From Phoebastria nigripes (lineage: Eukaryota > Chordata > Aves > Procellariiformes > Diomedeidae), in the NCBI GenBank assembly GCA_035582835.1, contig JAYKAV010000778.1, forward strand, positions 2,705,860-2,769,859: 64,000 nucleotides of DNA. The letters are read 5' to 3'. Under the pieces are notes generated by a model. The model worked only from the letters and a program-made list of their open reading frames with translations. It searched no databases and was not told the DNA's origin. Shown piece by piece: positions 12,422 to 26,108 of the stretch (the stretch's first letter is position 1; every line of letters begins with the position of its first letter). A program made the position numbers and the translations under genes.

Positions 12422-12830
12422 TGGGAGCAGCAAGGATGTGGCTGCTGCAGGTGGGAGGAGGAGAAGCAGAGGCAGGACATTGCCCTTGCTGACCAGGGCA
12501 CAATCCCACAGTCTTAAGCCCCAGCAAGGCAAGACAGTGGGTCATGTCCTGGGACTCCCCAAGCAGCCCGATTGGAAGGAGTAGGAGACTGGGCTGGAGA
12601 TAGGGCTGGTGACAAGGGTATCTACAGTGTAAGTCCAGAGTCCACCTGGGGAAAGCAGGTGGAAAGCCAGGTCTGGAGGAGACAGGGCTGGACACAGGGG
12701 TACAGCTCTGTGTACCCAGGCCTGAGCCTTTATGGAGCTCCCAGCCCATGGGCAGAGGGTGTGTGGATAGAGGACCCCAGTGAGGCTTCTCAGGGAGATA
12801 TTATGGCATGTTAGTGCAGTCGGGACCCTG
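12422..12830. other. GC-rich patch beside the ancient CR1
   Basis: A GC-rich, purine-leaning block with recurring GGGCTGG and AGGGCTGG words; two loosely similar stretches start near 12603 and 12686. A 122-codon frame on the - strand and an 80-codon frame on the + strand cross it, but both are low-complexity and match nothing I know. It could be a degenerate minisatellite or an unrecognised transposon segment. CpG content is low, so a promoter CpG island is unlikely. Confidence 0.45.
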
Positions 12831-15533
12831 ACAAGCCAAGACAGTTATTCTTCTACACAAGGAGCCCTTATTCCTTGGCTGTCTAAATTCTTAATAGCAT
12901 TTCAGCAAGGAATTTTGTCCAAATGCTTTCCAGTTACCCAAGCAGACTGTATCAACTGGCATAAGCTTGGCAGCTCCCTGAAAGAACCCTGAAAGGTTTG
13001 TGAAGCATAATTTCTCTTTCCATAAACTATTTTAAGAACTCTTCCCAACACATATTTACCCATGTGAATACTAATTAAATTATTGCATATTATATTTGAT
13101 GGTATACTAATTATGGTGTCAGGCTAATGCATATTGACACATACCAATGATGGTGTCAGGCTTACTGGTTTCTTTTTTGAAGCTTTGAAAGGTCTTGATG
13201 TCATTCACACCAGCTGAGGGATTTTTTGAAATTACAAAAGCTTTTTTTTATGGTAAAACAATTTCTCACCTAACTATAGCAGCACATCTTGTGAAAATGT
13301 TAGATTTAAGTTGGTCACTGTGGTGCAGCCGCAGTGGAGTCAGAGAACTGGGGAACTGCAAGGCCTCTAGCAACCTGCCAGCATGCTGCAGAAACCTAAA
13401 CTATTTCCCTCTTCTATCTCTCTGTACACCTTTACCTGTGTATTTCAGCAGAATTTTGTCAAATGGATAAGTATCTATGAAATATTTCCTGTGAAACTGC
13501 TTTCTGCAGATTTCCTGGAGGTTACAAATATTACCTGACAGAACTATGTAAACAGCTCAGATCTCTTGACTAAAAGTGTTATGGTTTGACAATATGATCA
13601 ACTTTCATCTCTGCTTTGTTTCTCATTCCTTGTCTTTCTTCACTGAATTAACTGGAGAAACAGCTGACCAGTTAACAATAAACTTTTGCAAAATCAGTCA
13701 GTCAAACTAAAGAAATAATGATATAAAACTGCAAATAATTAAATAAAACCCCCTAATTTTGAGGATCTCTAATACTATCAGATAACAGATTTCACTTCCT
13801 CCATTTTACTCTGTCACTACAAGAGCATTTGCAGCTTTTCGCCTGGAATCAGGCTGCTTCAATTTGGTCATGTATATTGGTTCTTATTTAGTAAGAGAAA
13901 GCAACACATTATTGATGTTAGTTACAGAAGTGTCACAAAACAAGATCAATAGTGCTTGCTGCACCAGAAACCGTAAGGCACAAATAAACTTGCTTTTTAA
14001 AGCTCCCTAAACCTCAAAAAAGGTATATTTATGTATACATCTGAGGTCAGTAAACTTACAGTATTAACAGTGGTAAATCTTAGAGAACTTAGAGAACTCA
14101 AAAACATACATAGTGGTCTGGATCACCTATTATTTATATATTTACAAATATTTTAAGGTAAAAGATATAACTTCATTGAAAAATCTTAAGTGGAGATATG
14201 TTATTTCTGCTTTACATGTGAGCACTACAAGTGAAACTTGGCCACAAAAACCATATTCTGGCTCCAGATTTATTTTCGTTTCCTATGGAAATTGTTTGAA
14301 ACAGTATGACCATGCATCTATATCATTAAATTAATCAGAAGTGAACTTTCTTATAAAAATCTTTCCCTAATGAAAGTAGTCCAAGTAGCAACCATCATTT
14401 GGGGAAAAAAGATGAAAAATAAAAAATGTCTACATCAGAACCTAATTGAATTTTTTGCATTAGTTTTCATCTTTTTGCATGTTTCAAGATGGCCAAAACT
14501 AGTGACATAATGGGAAAATCAAAGTAAGTGGGTAACCTCACTTGGTTACAGTATAAAAGAAGCAGAAAAACAGTAGAGTACTCAGGCAGATTCTGTTTAC
14601 CTGTATTTACACTTGACCACAAAAGTGTTCAGGATTAGAAAGACAAGAAACACACAAAAAAGGGAAGTTATACTTGAAACAGGATGAGAAACTTTTCACT
14701 TGAGCCAAGCAAATACCACGATTCCTATTAAAACAAATGTCAAACCTTAAGTTGCTATTTTCCATTCCAAATTTATACCCTCAAAACCCCGTTTCTGCTC
14801 ACTTCTGGGGACTAGGTATTCTCTTGCCACTGGCTTTTTTCCCCCTTATTATTTCTGTTTTCCTTATGTCATTTTACCCACACTTGGGTATGTCTTTCAC
14901 TTCTTAATCCCCTAAAATTTCATCTTGCATTCTCCAGTTCCTTTCTCTACATACGTGCAGGGCCTCCCTCTAGCCACCATGAGACATGCTTGCTGACTTG
15001 TCTATTTAGACTAATTATTTCACCCTTGTATCTTTTCACCCCTACAATGGCTGCATTCTCTGGCAACTACGTATTTCAACATATCGGTATCGTTTGTGGA
15101 AAAGTCCTTTGTTGATCTTCTGAATTGGACAACAGGATATTTTTTTGCTCTGCACAGTTGAATCCCAGCTGACAAACTCAGCTAGTTAAGAACTTACCTA
15201 TTTCTTTCATGAGCAAGTTTGAGATAACCCACTCTTACAAAGCTTAGGTCACCTGTGAAACAAATCTCTACTCCAGGACCCCGAAGAAAGCAATGTTCAT
15301 TTGCCTTTTGCCTAATCTAATCTAGCCTGGTTCCATGTGAAACCTGTTTTTTTGGAATGGAGCTTCCATAGTACCTGTTAGTCATCTCTTCCTCAATGTA
15401 TCTCCTCCTCCAATCCAGCTTAAGAATGGAGAAGTAAAGCTAAACTATGCCTCAATACTTTCCTGAAGTATATGATGAGAAACAGTAAATACTGATCGCC
15501 TGGGTCCTGCATGAACCAACAGGTTCCAATTGC
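12831..15533. other. AT-rich non-genic stretch
   Basis: No gene or transposon recognised. It holds one short direct repeat (13099-13163) and a pyrimidine-rich stretch around 14760-15100. GC content begins to rise at about 15480, at the edge of the next LTR-like block. Confidence 0.5.
13099..13163. repeat. Imperfect direct repeat, about 37-bp period
   Basis: The 13-mer ATGGTGTCAGGCT occurs exactly at 13113-13125 and 13150-13162. Weaker similarity upstream of both copies (GGTATACTAAT versus ACATACCAAT) makes the duplicated unit about 25 bp. Confidence 0.75.
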
Positions 15534-16145
15534 TNTGACCAGCTATACCACCCTCTCTAATTTTCCTCTGAGACCTCCTCCCCCTGCTCCAGGGGTGTAG
15601 CTGCCTGTGTTCAAGGTCTGCTCTGATGTGGTATAGCTATATAACCTTGGACCAGACTCTGTGGAAACAGCTACTTTTGTTTCCCCATTCACTGACTCAA
15701 GAGTTGCATTTAAGCTTGGGCTGGGCTATATTGTAGGTATGCCTGTGCCCAGCCTGGTACTTGGCTGATCTTGACCTTGCCCTGCTGACTTGAGCTCTAA
15801 CTTGAGGTCTTGGACGTGCCTTATCACTATGAGCTTGTCTGGCAATCACTGGACTGTGGCTGACCCTGGTTACTGTCACCAAACCTGCCCTGCTTGCCTT
15901 GCTCTGGCGAGGGGGGACTGCACNGCTTGAAGGACTGCATCCCTCAGCTTCCCCTCTGCTGCCCTCTGAGCAGCCCACTCTTGCTGCTCCTTGAGACTGA
16001 TCAAGTAGCCAAGGAACCCCTTAGCCAACGGTTCTCTTGAGACGTATTGTAGGGCGTATTGTAGGAGTGCACTTCATTGCCGGAAAGGAAGGCAATCAAG
16101 AACAATAAATAGCTTTTACACACTCAGTATTTGTATGAATCAATG
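15534..16145 (+). mobile_element. Putative LTR-like block, family unknown
   Basis: A GC-rich block in AT-rich DNA with promoter-like and terminator-like signals in order: a TATATAA box at 15638-15644 and an AATAAA signal at 16104-16109. A short tandem duplication (CGTATTGTAGG twice, about 16043-16066) lies in between. If the block ends at ACTTCA 16076, the bases TTGC flank it on both sides (15530-15533 and 16077-16080), a possible 4-bp target duplication; the element would then start TNTG at an ambiguous base. If the AATAAA belongs to it, the end lies further right and the duplication is coincidence. The two readings conflict, so this is a candidate only. A 93-codon - strand frame here is probably chance. 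Confidence 0.35.
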
Positions 16146-16533
16146 GAAAACTACAGTTGGCTGTAATTCTGTATGGCTAAAAAAACCAAAGCAAAATGAG
16201 AGACTGCAGGGAGTCGTTTTAGAAACTGAGGATAAAAAAAATATTTCTCTGAAATAATCTTCTCATCAGTTAGTTATATTTTCTTCTCACCCAGATGATG
16301 GCATTAATGACGTGCGTTCTACCTGCATCTGTCTTTGATGACCACAGGGATTAGTAAACTGTTCCGCCCATTAACTTTCTACTGCTTTATATTAGAACAA
16401 ATTCACACTTGTGCCAAACAGAAAGCATTCACTTGTCTACCAGCTTCTTTCAAGGTGAAATATAAGTTGAATAGGAGAGACATATTCTTTGAAAAACTAG
16501 CCTTTCTTCTGCAGCACTCTACCATTCTGTTAC

Positions 16534-16590
16534 AGAGAGAGAAGGAGAGAGGAGAGAGTGAAAAAGGGAAAAGCAAGGTAGAAAATGGAA
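16534..16590. repeat. Polypurine (GAGA-rich) tract
   Basis: A nearly uninterrupted purine run on the + strand, GAGAGAAGGAGAGAGG-like and then A-rich. Low-complexity sequence; the frames crossing it are artefacts of composition. Confidence 0.75.
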
Positions 16591-19500
16591 GAGGAAGAGA
16601 AATGAAAGTAGGAAATAGCTTTTCCATATACATATTTTAGGCCTCAATTGATACAAAACTTTCTCTAGCTTCTAGATTAATGTCTCCTATAATTCTTCCC
16701 TAACTACAAACTTCAGAGCTATTGCACATCATGCTGATAAATATCTACGCAACATAGAATTCAGGAGTAAAAATTTCTTTGTAACATACTAATCTGGATC
16801 TAATAAAAGATGGTAGTGTAGTTCCACTTAATAAACGTACTCTAAAGCCAACCATAACCCCCCAAATTATTTTAAATTGCTGTGTGCCATTCTGTAAACA
16901 TAATTATCAGCCTTCATTTCAGCAGCTATCTTGGTTGAACAGGCTAAGTTGGCAATCACTCATTTGTTCACCATAACATTCTGGAACTTATCGCTACAGA
17001 TTTGCTCTTGGCTGATGATGTAAGAAATTGATTTCTCTGTAATCAACATAAAAGATTAACCAAAAAATATTCATATAGTATGTTATGCAGGCTGTAGGGG
17101 AGAAAAATCTAACATCACAGTCATTTACATTACTATTCAGGTGTTAACTGAGCTTCTAAATAAACTTTTCAAGAAGCATCAGAACATTTTGCTCCAATAT
17201 TTTTGATGTTATAATAGCATATGATCTGAAATCTTAGCATTCTATATTTAATAGCTTGGAATTCCTTTAAATCATGATACCTATGATGAAAGGAAAAAGG
17301 ATCATCTAAAGTCTACTTACTACTTTGAGCATAGAGATGGTGGGTTATGCTTGCACCGATTTTACTATCCCTTAACATTTCAAATTCTTTGAAGACCTCT
17401 GAATCAGGGCTTCTGTTTTCTTTTTATTAAAAAGAATGGAGACACAAAGTTGTTGCAAATAATCTATGCCTAAACTTAACTCTGTTGCTGCTGTATTCAG
17501 GTCTTTCTGCTGCTTAAAATTTATCAACAGCAGCTGATTAAACATTTATTATATCATTGAGATCGCAACACTACATTCCAAGCTCTGTTGGTATTTCCTT
17601 GCTAAATCCCAATTTTCAGGGGTTTATTACTCCATTATCTTATATCTCACTGAGCTCTCTTATAATAATAGGGGATTATGTCTGAAACTTAATTAGTTCA
17701 ATTTTTATTGATAGCACTTATTAGCAGGTCCCCAGTTTCTATTCTACAGCTAGTGAATAAAGAAGGTACAGCCAGGGAACTCGAAAGAGAAAACATTTTA
17801 AAAACAAAATTCAGTCTAATACCATAGAAAATTAATTAGAATATCCTTAAAAAGGCCTGAAGTCTTTTTTTGGGCAAAGATGCGAAATGAAGCAGTGATT
17901 GCAAATTCCTGTGCTGGGGGAGAATCTCTAGAGCCTCTGGTAGAAGGTTGACAACTGTCATTTCCTGGCAGAAATGTTAAGGCCAACTGGGATCAGTTCC
18001 TCCTGGGGAAAGCAGGCATCACTTCTCAGGAGATGTTATGCACTAAGACTACATATGACATTTGTGATTCTTGTAACAAGCTAGGATTAATCGAAGCCAA
18101 AGCAACTGACAGATAAACAAATGTGCATTTGCTTTAAACATACTATTTATTTCTCCATAAAACATGACAACAAATACATGTTGGATCAAAATAAATCCAA
18201 ATGATCTGACTGACACCTAGAAGATATATAGTCTGCCATGTGAACAGAGCTTTAAAGCTATAGAAGTGACTTTTTTCTTTTAGCATTGTAAATACTCGTA
18301 CACGTTGCCAATAACTAGGGAGCACACCATTCAAAACCTGCTTTAAGTCACAAATGCGAATGAGTTTGGACACAGCCTAAACCACAGACAGAAGTGAACT
18401 GTTATCCAATGGAACAATACGATCTGGTTTAGAATGCTATTCCAGGACACACTTATTCTAGACATTAGTAGGCTTGGTTTGGTCAAAGATGCAGTTTATT
18501 GTGGAACAGAGGGAGAAACAGTAAAACTATGACAGTGCCAAGGACTCTACGTAGTACTTGCATTTTGTTAGGGTCGTTAATATTTTTGGATTAAAATACC
18601 AATAGTGTTAGGCTATGTCCGGCTTTTCTCAATCTTCAGAGAGCTAAGAATTTTCATCACTCTTCAGAAGGTAGTCTGTTTAGACTACTACAATTCACTC
18701 TTTATAGCAAAATGCGTTAAATAATAATTACTGCATTTTAGACACTTTCTTGCTTTTGCAATTCCCCCCTGCTACAGTGATGTTTCAGTTCCTGTATCAG
18801 GCGTAAGGATCAAAGCATTCTCCTGAAGATGCTCAAAACAGAAGAAATCAGAACAAAAAAACACATTTCCGCCAAGAAAAATGCACTTACAGTGCAGAAT
18901 TTCATCACACTAGGGCATATATTTCTTCTTACAAACTGATTAGGAAAAGGATAGAGAGAAAGCATCATTGTTGGATGAAGAAGTTTATCAGAGATGAGTA
19001 TAATACAACTTATGAAAAAATAACACAAAATATAGCTTAATGCCCATAGATACTGCACAACATGCAATGATTGCATTACTTAAAAATGTATAGGGGATTG
19101 TCCTCAAAAATAAAATTTTAGAATGAACTACATGTTATTAACTACACTTCAAATTAATTGCAACACACAGGACATCTTAAAAATTCTATATACATGCCGA
19201 TTACTTCCACTTTTGGATGCTGCTGTAAACATGAGGAAAAAAAAAATGCCTCTTTCCCTTAATAAGACTCACAAATTTCTAAATACAGTACTGAGGGAGA
19301 AAAACTGGAAGGAGTCCATAAAAAACTGTAAGTTCTGCATGCAGCACAACAAACAAAGAGAATTTATGCAGAATAGCCATAGAGTTACTTTGTTGTAGTG
19401 TTCTACACTCTCACAAAGCAGTTTTTTCTCATTTGAATTTTTAAATGATTCCTGTATAGTTACATAAGCAAGCACAAACCCACCACTCTTCCCAAAATCA

Positions 19501-22500
19501 AACTAAACCCAGCTGCAAATTTTGACCCCACATTGCCATATGCTATTATTCCATCCATCTTACATCCAAATACTCAATATCTCCCTGTGAACACTATTCT
19601 GCAGCCTTAGTCTTTTCAAACTGATTTCACTACAAATATTTTCCTCAATAGCTACACAAATTATTTGTACCATGCTATGCTAACTAGTTGTGAATTTTCA
19701 CAGATTCTAGCCTTTTCTGTGTGTCTTTTTTATTTCAAAATGGAAACATATGGCTGAGTTTCAAGTGGCTAATTGGCAATATCTTAAAGTGCTGTTGAGA
19801 AGTTCAATTATATGTATAACATCTGATAATCTGATTGTATTTTATTTAAGACTAGAAAGTACTTCAGAAGTCAACAGATGGCAGCAGATATACTTTAGAG
19901 AAAAAACCAGTAATTTACTTCTATTTCTTTTACAGGGTTGTCATGCCGTTTCTTGAAGTAGAGTTTGAATGTAGGGGCTGGAATGCAATGAAGAAAACTT
20001 CACCAGTAGAAAAAGACTAATAGTAGATGGCTTTGCTTTATTCATCAAGATAGTTTCAGTTAATTACAAATGTATTTCATGCAAGACATACATATATCAT
20101 AATCCAATTGCTATATATAGGTGCAAAACTACACTTCATACCATATGCTGCAAAAGAAATTGCCTTAGTGAATGGGAAAGGCTTCTCACTCGTACAGCTT
20201 CCATACAACTGAATTATATACTGCAGATGAGGTTACTACTGTTGTAGGATTATACATTGGAATATAGACTCTAAGTAATTTTGATAATTTAGATCCCAAT
20301 TACCCTCAAGAGGATTTTGGTATCCATAAACAATAATAAATCTTAATTACTTCTTTTAATTGGGATAACCACTAGCTTGGATAACCAACAGTCCTAGAGA
20401 TTTTGTTGTAGCAGAAGAGATGAGTTTTACGAGGTAGCTGATAACAGAACTGAGATCAGCAGGTAGGTGGCTCTTCCTCACCTGAGCTACTTGGCAAGGC
20501 ATGCCCAAAGTAATTTCCAAGAAAATGACCAAGACAAAAAAGAACAGTACTCAACAGAAAGATGCTCCTTCTTCTGCTACTTCTTTCCCAAGTAGCTCTA
20601 TAGTCTCCCTTACCTTAAGTGTTTAAATACAAGGTGTCTTTCTCACTGTACTACAAGAAGAGAGCTTCAGATGACAATTTGCCACTACATGGGCCTCAGG
20701 AGTAAACATGACTGCTCAGTACACTGCTTATTTTGCTCAACTGCCACACCAAAATCAAACAAAATAGACAGCTAGAGTACTCGCCACTGACATCTCCCAC
20801 TTATTTTGAAGAAGGTAAAAACAACACACCACTATCTTCCATAATGTGCCAGAGGAGATATTCTTCTGGGTCAAGTATATGACAGAATAGAAATTCTGAC
20901 AAATGAAGAGGAAAAAGTAATCCCTGAAACAGGGAGATCAGGTCACAGAAGGCTGCTATGCTGTTGTGTGGCATTATATGGCCGTTCCCTTTGTCCGGTG
21001 TTTCTCTGGTGTGATGCTCTTGAGGCTTATGAGCTACTTGTTCAAATTAGGGGTGGATGGGAGGAAGGGAGGATTTTCAGTTGCCAAATTCTGTGCAAGA
21101 CATGCCATGACCCAGACGTGCCCTTTTCCCAACTGCAGTTGGGATTTTTAAATGGGTGCAATATAGCTGAAATAGCAAATCAAACCTTGCATTTTCAAGC
21201 TTGATCATTTACGTAGCCCAATACAAACAACTGATACTGTGAGAGACAGCAGACAATGAAGCATTATAAATATCTTGGGATTGAAATAATGAAGATACTC
21301 TACACTTTATATTAAAAACTAAATCACTAGTTTATGGGGTCTTAGACATTTTTCTTTTAAGACATGTAAATAGAAAAACTGAAGTGTGAGGGAGTTTCAA
21401 GATAGTTCTATTGCAGAATATCAGACTCTTTTGATGAATCTGGCATGCCAATTGTATTGCCTTTAGATATTTTGGGAGCATCTTTTCAGGAAATATAAGC
21501 AAGTGTTCCTTTATAAATATGTAATCCCCTTTTGCTAACCTAAAAATATCATTTTTTAGACATTTTTAGGAAGTAATTTAAAGTTTAAATGCAATGAAAG
21601 GATCTTTTGCTTGTCTTATAATGGAAGGACATTATTACTGATAAAAATATAAAGTATTTATGTTCTTACAGTTATTTCAGACATTTTAGCTGTGATTTTT
21701 TTCATAACCACTCTAAACCACAAGCCATTTAAGCTTTTAATATTAATGCTTTAATATAGTAGTTGAAAGAGAACAAACCAGAGCATCGCATTGTTTGAGA
21801 GATGCGTTGCTCCAATCCCAGTTTATTAATCTTAACAGAAAACAGCTTTATCGAAAAAATGTGTTTCATTGTAAGGGAAGAAAAAAATCAGTATGTTCTT
21901 TGAAATGCTCCTTGAATTCAAGGTGTGCTGTGAGCAAAGTATTACATATATTATCAGCTCATGCATATATTTCCAAATTGCCATCTGGTGTGCATATATT
22001 ATGCATAGCTATTATTGTTTTAAAATATAAGTTATGAAAGCTAAGTAAAATATATCATAGCTGACAACTCATTTTTCCCAACAGCTTTTGAACAGACATG
22101 TTTATATTATCTTAATGTCATATTGTAATGTTCAAAAAATAAGACATACTGCATGAAAATGAATTAAAGAATAACTAACTTTCAGCCCTTAGCATATGCT
22201 GTTGGCATGCTCCATGTGTACAATATGCAACTGTTTTAGTCCTTTTGCCTGCATGAACTAGAGTAGGTTTTGTCATGTTTCAGTTAAAATCAAAATCAAG
22301 ATAGCAAATTTATCCTCTCTTGGGGCTGTTGAGGGTAACTCTACTCTGTATTAGATCATGACACTTGTTGACTTAGCTTCAGACTTCACCATGGAGTTGC
22401 ACCCAACATACCTTACCCTGCTGAGCAGTGCATGCTATTACAGCTACTTTTAAGATCCAAAGCCAGTGCCTACAAGGCAGTATGCTATCTCATGATGACA

Positions 22501-23306
22501 TAGCCCTATGTGGTCACACACTGGATTTATAAAAGCAGTTTTTAACTTGTGACAATATTCACATTACTGGAAGTTTGTCTTTATTAATTTATCAGTATTT
22601 GAAAATTGTTTACTGGATTCTACTCTATTCCAACAAGGTTCTACTCCTTCAACCCTGTTACACAAACGCTGCAGGGAACAGATTTATGCCTACTAGAAAT
22701 AAGACACAAGTTAACTACAAAAACCTTTTGAAACCTTCTCCCTTCTTCTGTTCCAGTGCTGCTGCCTGGTTTTAGCAATGAATAAAGTGTTTGGTGGAGG
22801 TTGACCAATGGATGAATTTTGTCTGCAGAAAATCCGTATGGATTTTGTGGATACTTACAAGATGAGCAAGGGGCAGATATAACACAAAGAAAATTTAAAT
22901 GACATCAGAACTAATACTTGTCTGAGATTGTCATAAATGTTAGAGGTTATGTTAATTTACATTATTAAGTAATAATAAATTAGGTATTCAGCAGTAAGTT
23001 AGAAAAACTTCAGCAGTAAATTAGGGAAAAAAAAGTTAGTAATCAGAAATTCGCTGCTCCATAGCAGCTCACTAACTAATGGCACAACAATTTTAACAAG
23101 AAGGATGCCACAGTTAAAGCAAACTATTAGATCAGGATGCCAGAACAAAATTTTGCAGCTTAAAAAATGCTCTTGAATATTCTTTTACAAAGTTTTTATT
23201 TCTTCTTATGTATTCATAGAAGATATTTCTAAAGCACAGAATTTTGTGTTTAGGCTGATACACTGGCTCTATGCTTGTGCAACTGAATTCTGTCAGATGC
23301 CTTGAA

Positions 23307-23321
23307 TTTTTTTTTTTTTTT
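23307..23321. repeat. 15-bp poly(T) run
   Basis: Uninterrupted T homopolymer. It could be the tail of an old - strand retroposition event, but no element body is recognisable on the adjacent side. Confidence 0.8.
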
Positions 23322-25369
23322 AATGCCTGCCATATTCCTATAAATTAAGCTTGACTCTTATTTGTTTGTCCTGTTTGATAATCTGAGACCTGAAGATATG
23401 CCAGCATTGAAACACTTTGCTTAGAATAAATCCCTGATTCATACATGTCATACATCAAGACAACTTCAGACTTGTGAAGAGAAGTCCAGAAAACTCCTTC
23501 AGGTGAAAGTCATGAAAATTCCGTAATTTTCATTTGCAAGCTCAAGTGTATATATAACAATCCTGAAATCACCAGTCATTATGAAATAGCTTTCCAGCTA
23601 TGGATGGAAGCAGATTACTGGCAATGTAATAACTATACTTAAAGCCATCAAGCATAAGGATTTTACAGATCACCAATTTTCATATATAGATACTGCAAAG
23701 TATATAAACAAAACTCCAAATAGTGCTTATCTAGAGATACATTGCCTTTGTTGTTCTCCTAACACTAATCAGATTTTAGCCTCCTACTTCCTACAACTTC
23801 TTGAGGCCTTATACAAATACTCACAAGCAAGTATATGGTCTTACTTGTTACTCAAGTTACATCACTTCACAAGGAAAACAACCCTCACTTGTTTGTCAAG
23901 GCAGCCAGATGCGAGAGGGGGAGCGAGAAACCACGTGTGAATATGAACTGGACACATAACTAAAACTAAATTACAAGACTGTCATCACACTCTTTCATTG
24001 TCTAATGCAGTAAGTAAATCATGACAAGAGAAATTTTTTAACAGTGAGCAAGGGGTTATTTAGCTTTTTAAGAAAAAATACCTTCTGACTTTTTTACAAA
24101 AAACTATTGCTACAAATTCAAGAGACATGGAAGTTGTACATTAAAGTAATATTGACAGAGGACTTATGAGGCAACACTATGTAATACTTTAATGTGAACT
24201 GGGAAATTGAAAAAACCTGACTACTATTTTGAATTGTATTTACATATCCAAATGATTGGTTTAACCAAAATACATCTGTGAAAATAAAAATATTAATATT
24301 CTGATCAAAAGCATTTGCTAAAATATAGTATAAATAATGATGATGATTGGACAGCTAGTTTGAGCTTTAAAATCTCTAATTCAGTGTCACTGAAGAAATA
24401 CATTATCTAAACCTTGTAAAAAATTTCAGTCTCTCAATTGGTTTCTTCTATTTAATTCCTCTTTTTGAGGTTCAATTCAACATTCACCTGATACTGGGAC
24501 CTGCCACCCTTCTGTTACCCTTATAATAAAGGTAATACATATCAAAAAGGCAAAAAATGTAACTGAATGACTCCCCTCAACTATATCAACTCATATCAAC
24601 TCACTGAACCTTGACTTGATATAAGCTACAAAGCCCTTTCAATACTGGTGGGGATCTTTTCTTCTCAGTTTTTGGTGAAGGGGCAACAAAATTTATGGTG
24701 CAAAATGAACCAAATTTCTACTCACAGAAGATTTAAAATAGTAGAAGTAATTCAAGCTGCTTCAACAGTGCATGTTCACCATCCTCCATTGCACACACAC
24801 AGAGGACATAAGGCTATGATGTGTTTTTAACTTTTTTGATGCAAATACTAGAGATACATGTCTTAGTAGGTGCATAGAGAGATTACTGATAATATTCAAA
24901 ACCAAATTGCATTTCATACATATTCCTTTTTATCTTCATTCAATTCTAGTATTCTTTAAAAAAAAGAGCAGTTCAACTCTTTTTACAGTATGAGCACTAT
25001 GTACGCATTGAGAATGTGCATATAAATACATATGTGGAAGAGAGAGTAAAACACCATAGCTGAAACTAGTTATCTGGGGAAACATTAAGGCATTTAGCTG
25101 TAGTTATTGTTCAAACACAGATTTTGCTGCATACCATTATGTAAAATAATACTATCATTTTCATTTTAAAATTACAAGAATTAGAAAGAGATTGTAATTA
25201 AGGCAATGTTTTGACCTCCCAGTTCCTCATGATCCAAACAAACCAATGCAAAGATTCCCACATGTATTATAGCAGATTCATTCGTGTGTCAGCAGAAAGA
25301 AACCTAAGACCAAATTCAGTATCTCAGCCCTTCCTCTGTAGCTTTTCTTAAGCTAATGAAACTTTTGCA

Positions 25370-26108
25370 TGTACTAGAAGAAGGTCCCAGGCTCTGTACT
25401 GGCCTGACAGGGCAGGATCTCAAGAACTTGCCTGGCCTTGCTGTGGCCTGAGCCATGCTGTCACTCAACTGCAAGGCCATTCATTGCTCATTGCTTGCAT
25501 CTTTGTGCTTTGCTTTGGGAAGACCTAATGTGCCCCCAGCTGCTTCTCCTGGGGGCCATGGGCTAGGGGAGGCTCTCCCGAGCTTTGCAGGGCATGACTG
25601 AGGTGGGGAGCAAGACTCTTATATATGAGACTATATAAAAATGCAAGTAGAGCTTGTGCCTGGGGGAAGGGGTTGGTTGGTGTTTGTACTGTGTGCTCCT
25701 TGTGAAGACTTTGGGATGTTGATAACCTGCTGTGAATTTTTGCTCCCTCTCTGTTTGAGGATGGCTGGTGCTGTTGACGTCACATGCCAGACAGATATTG
25801 GAAGGGTGAGTGTAACAACAGAGAAAAGGGGTAGTCACTAGTAAGTTTTCTTCTGTAATAATTTTAAGGCTATTATTAATGAGGCTCTTTGATATTAATT
25901 TGGATTGTGAGTGTTAATATTATTGTAATTGAACTAGTGATATTTTGCTATTGGATTTTGATTAGATTGTGAAGATTTTAATTGGGCTAATGGTAAATTC
26001 TTGGCTCTATATATGCTTTGTTCCTTTTTGGCCACGAGACTTTGATTGTAATGCTTCCTTATGACGGAAAAGGGAGAATATAAAAAGGAAATCTCAATCC
26101 AGATAGAG
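25370..26108. mobile_element. Putative LTR-like block, orientation unresolved
   Basis: A compositional block with sharp edges: GC-rich from about 25383, a TATATAAAAATGC box near 25632, moderately GC-rich to about 25830, then T/A-rich to about 26100. The 8-mer CTTTTGCA occurs immediately outside both proposed ends (25362-25369 and 26109-26116), which would be a target-site duplication. The left end begins TG, but the right end reads ATAGAG, not the canonical CA. There is no AATAAA signal on the + strand. On the - strand a TATATAG-like motif near 26012 and an ATTAAA near 25976 leave the orientation open. An 8-bp duplication would suit a hAT-type DNA transposon, yet the termini are not inverted repeats. 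This is an unassigned candidate. Confidence 0.35.

Larger units (their letters stand above)
16146..25369. other. Long AT-rich non-genic stretch
   Basis: About 9 kb without a gene or transposon that I recognise. Simple sequence: a polypurine tract at about 16534-16590 and a 15-T run at 23307-23321. The segment 16880-17770 has the look of conserved noncoding DNA (balanced composition, several TAATTA/ATTA words, no decayed repeat), but this cannot be confirmed from one sequence. Open frames are 91 codons or shorter and unremarkable. Confidence 0.5.

Noticed and set aside
12381..12749. 122-codon - strand frame in the GC-rich block
   Set aside because: Composition-driven frame rich in Ser, Pro, Leu and Cys; overlapping frames exist on the other strand.
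24465..24485. GGTTCAATTC, resembling a tRNA B box
   Set aside because: No A box, acceptor stem or cloverleaf can be formed around it.
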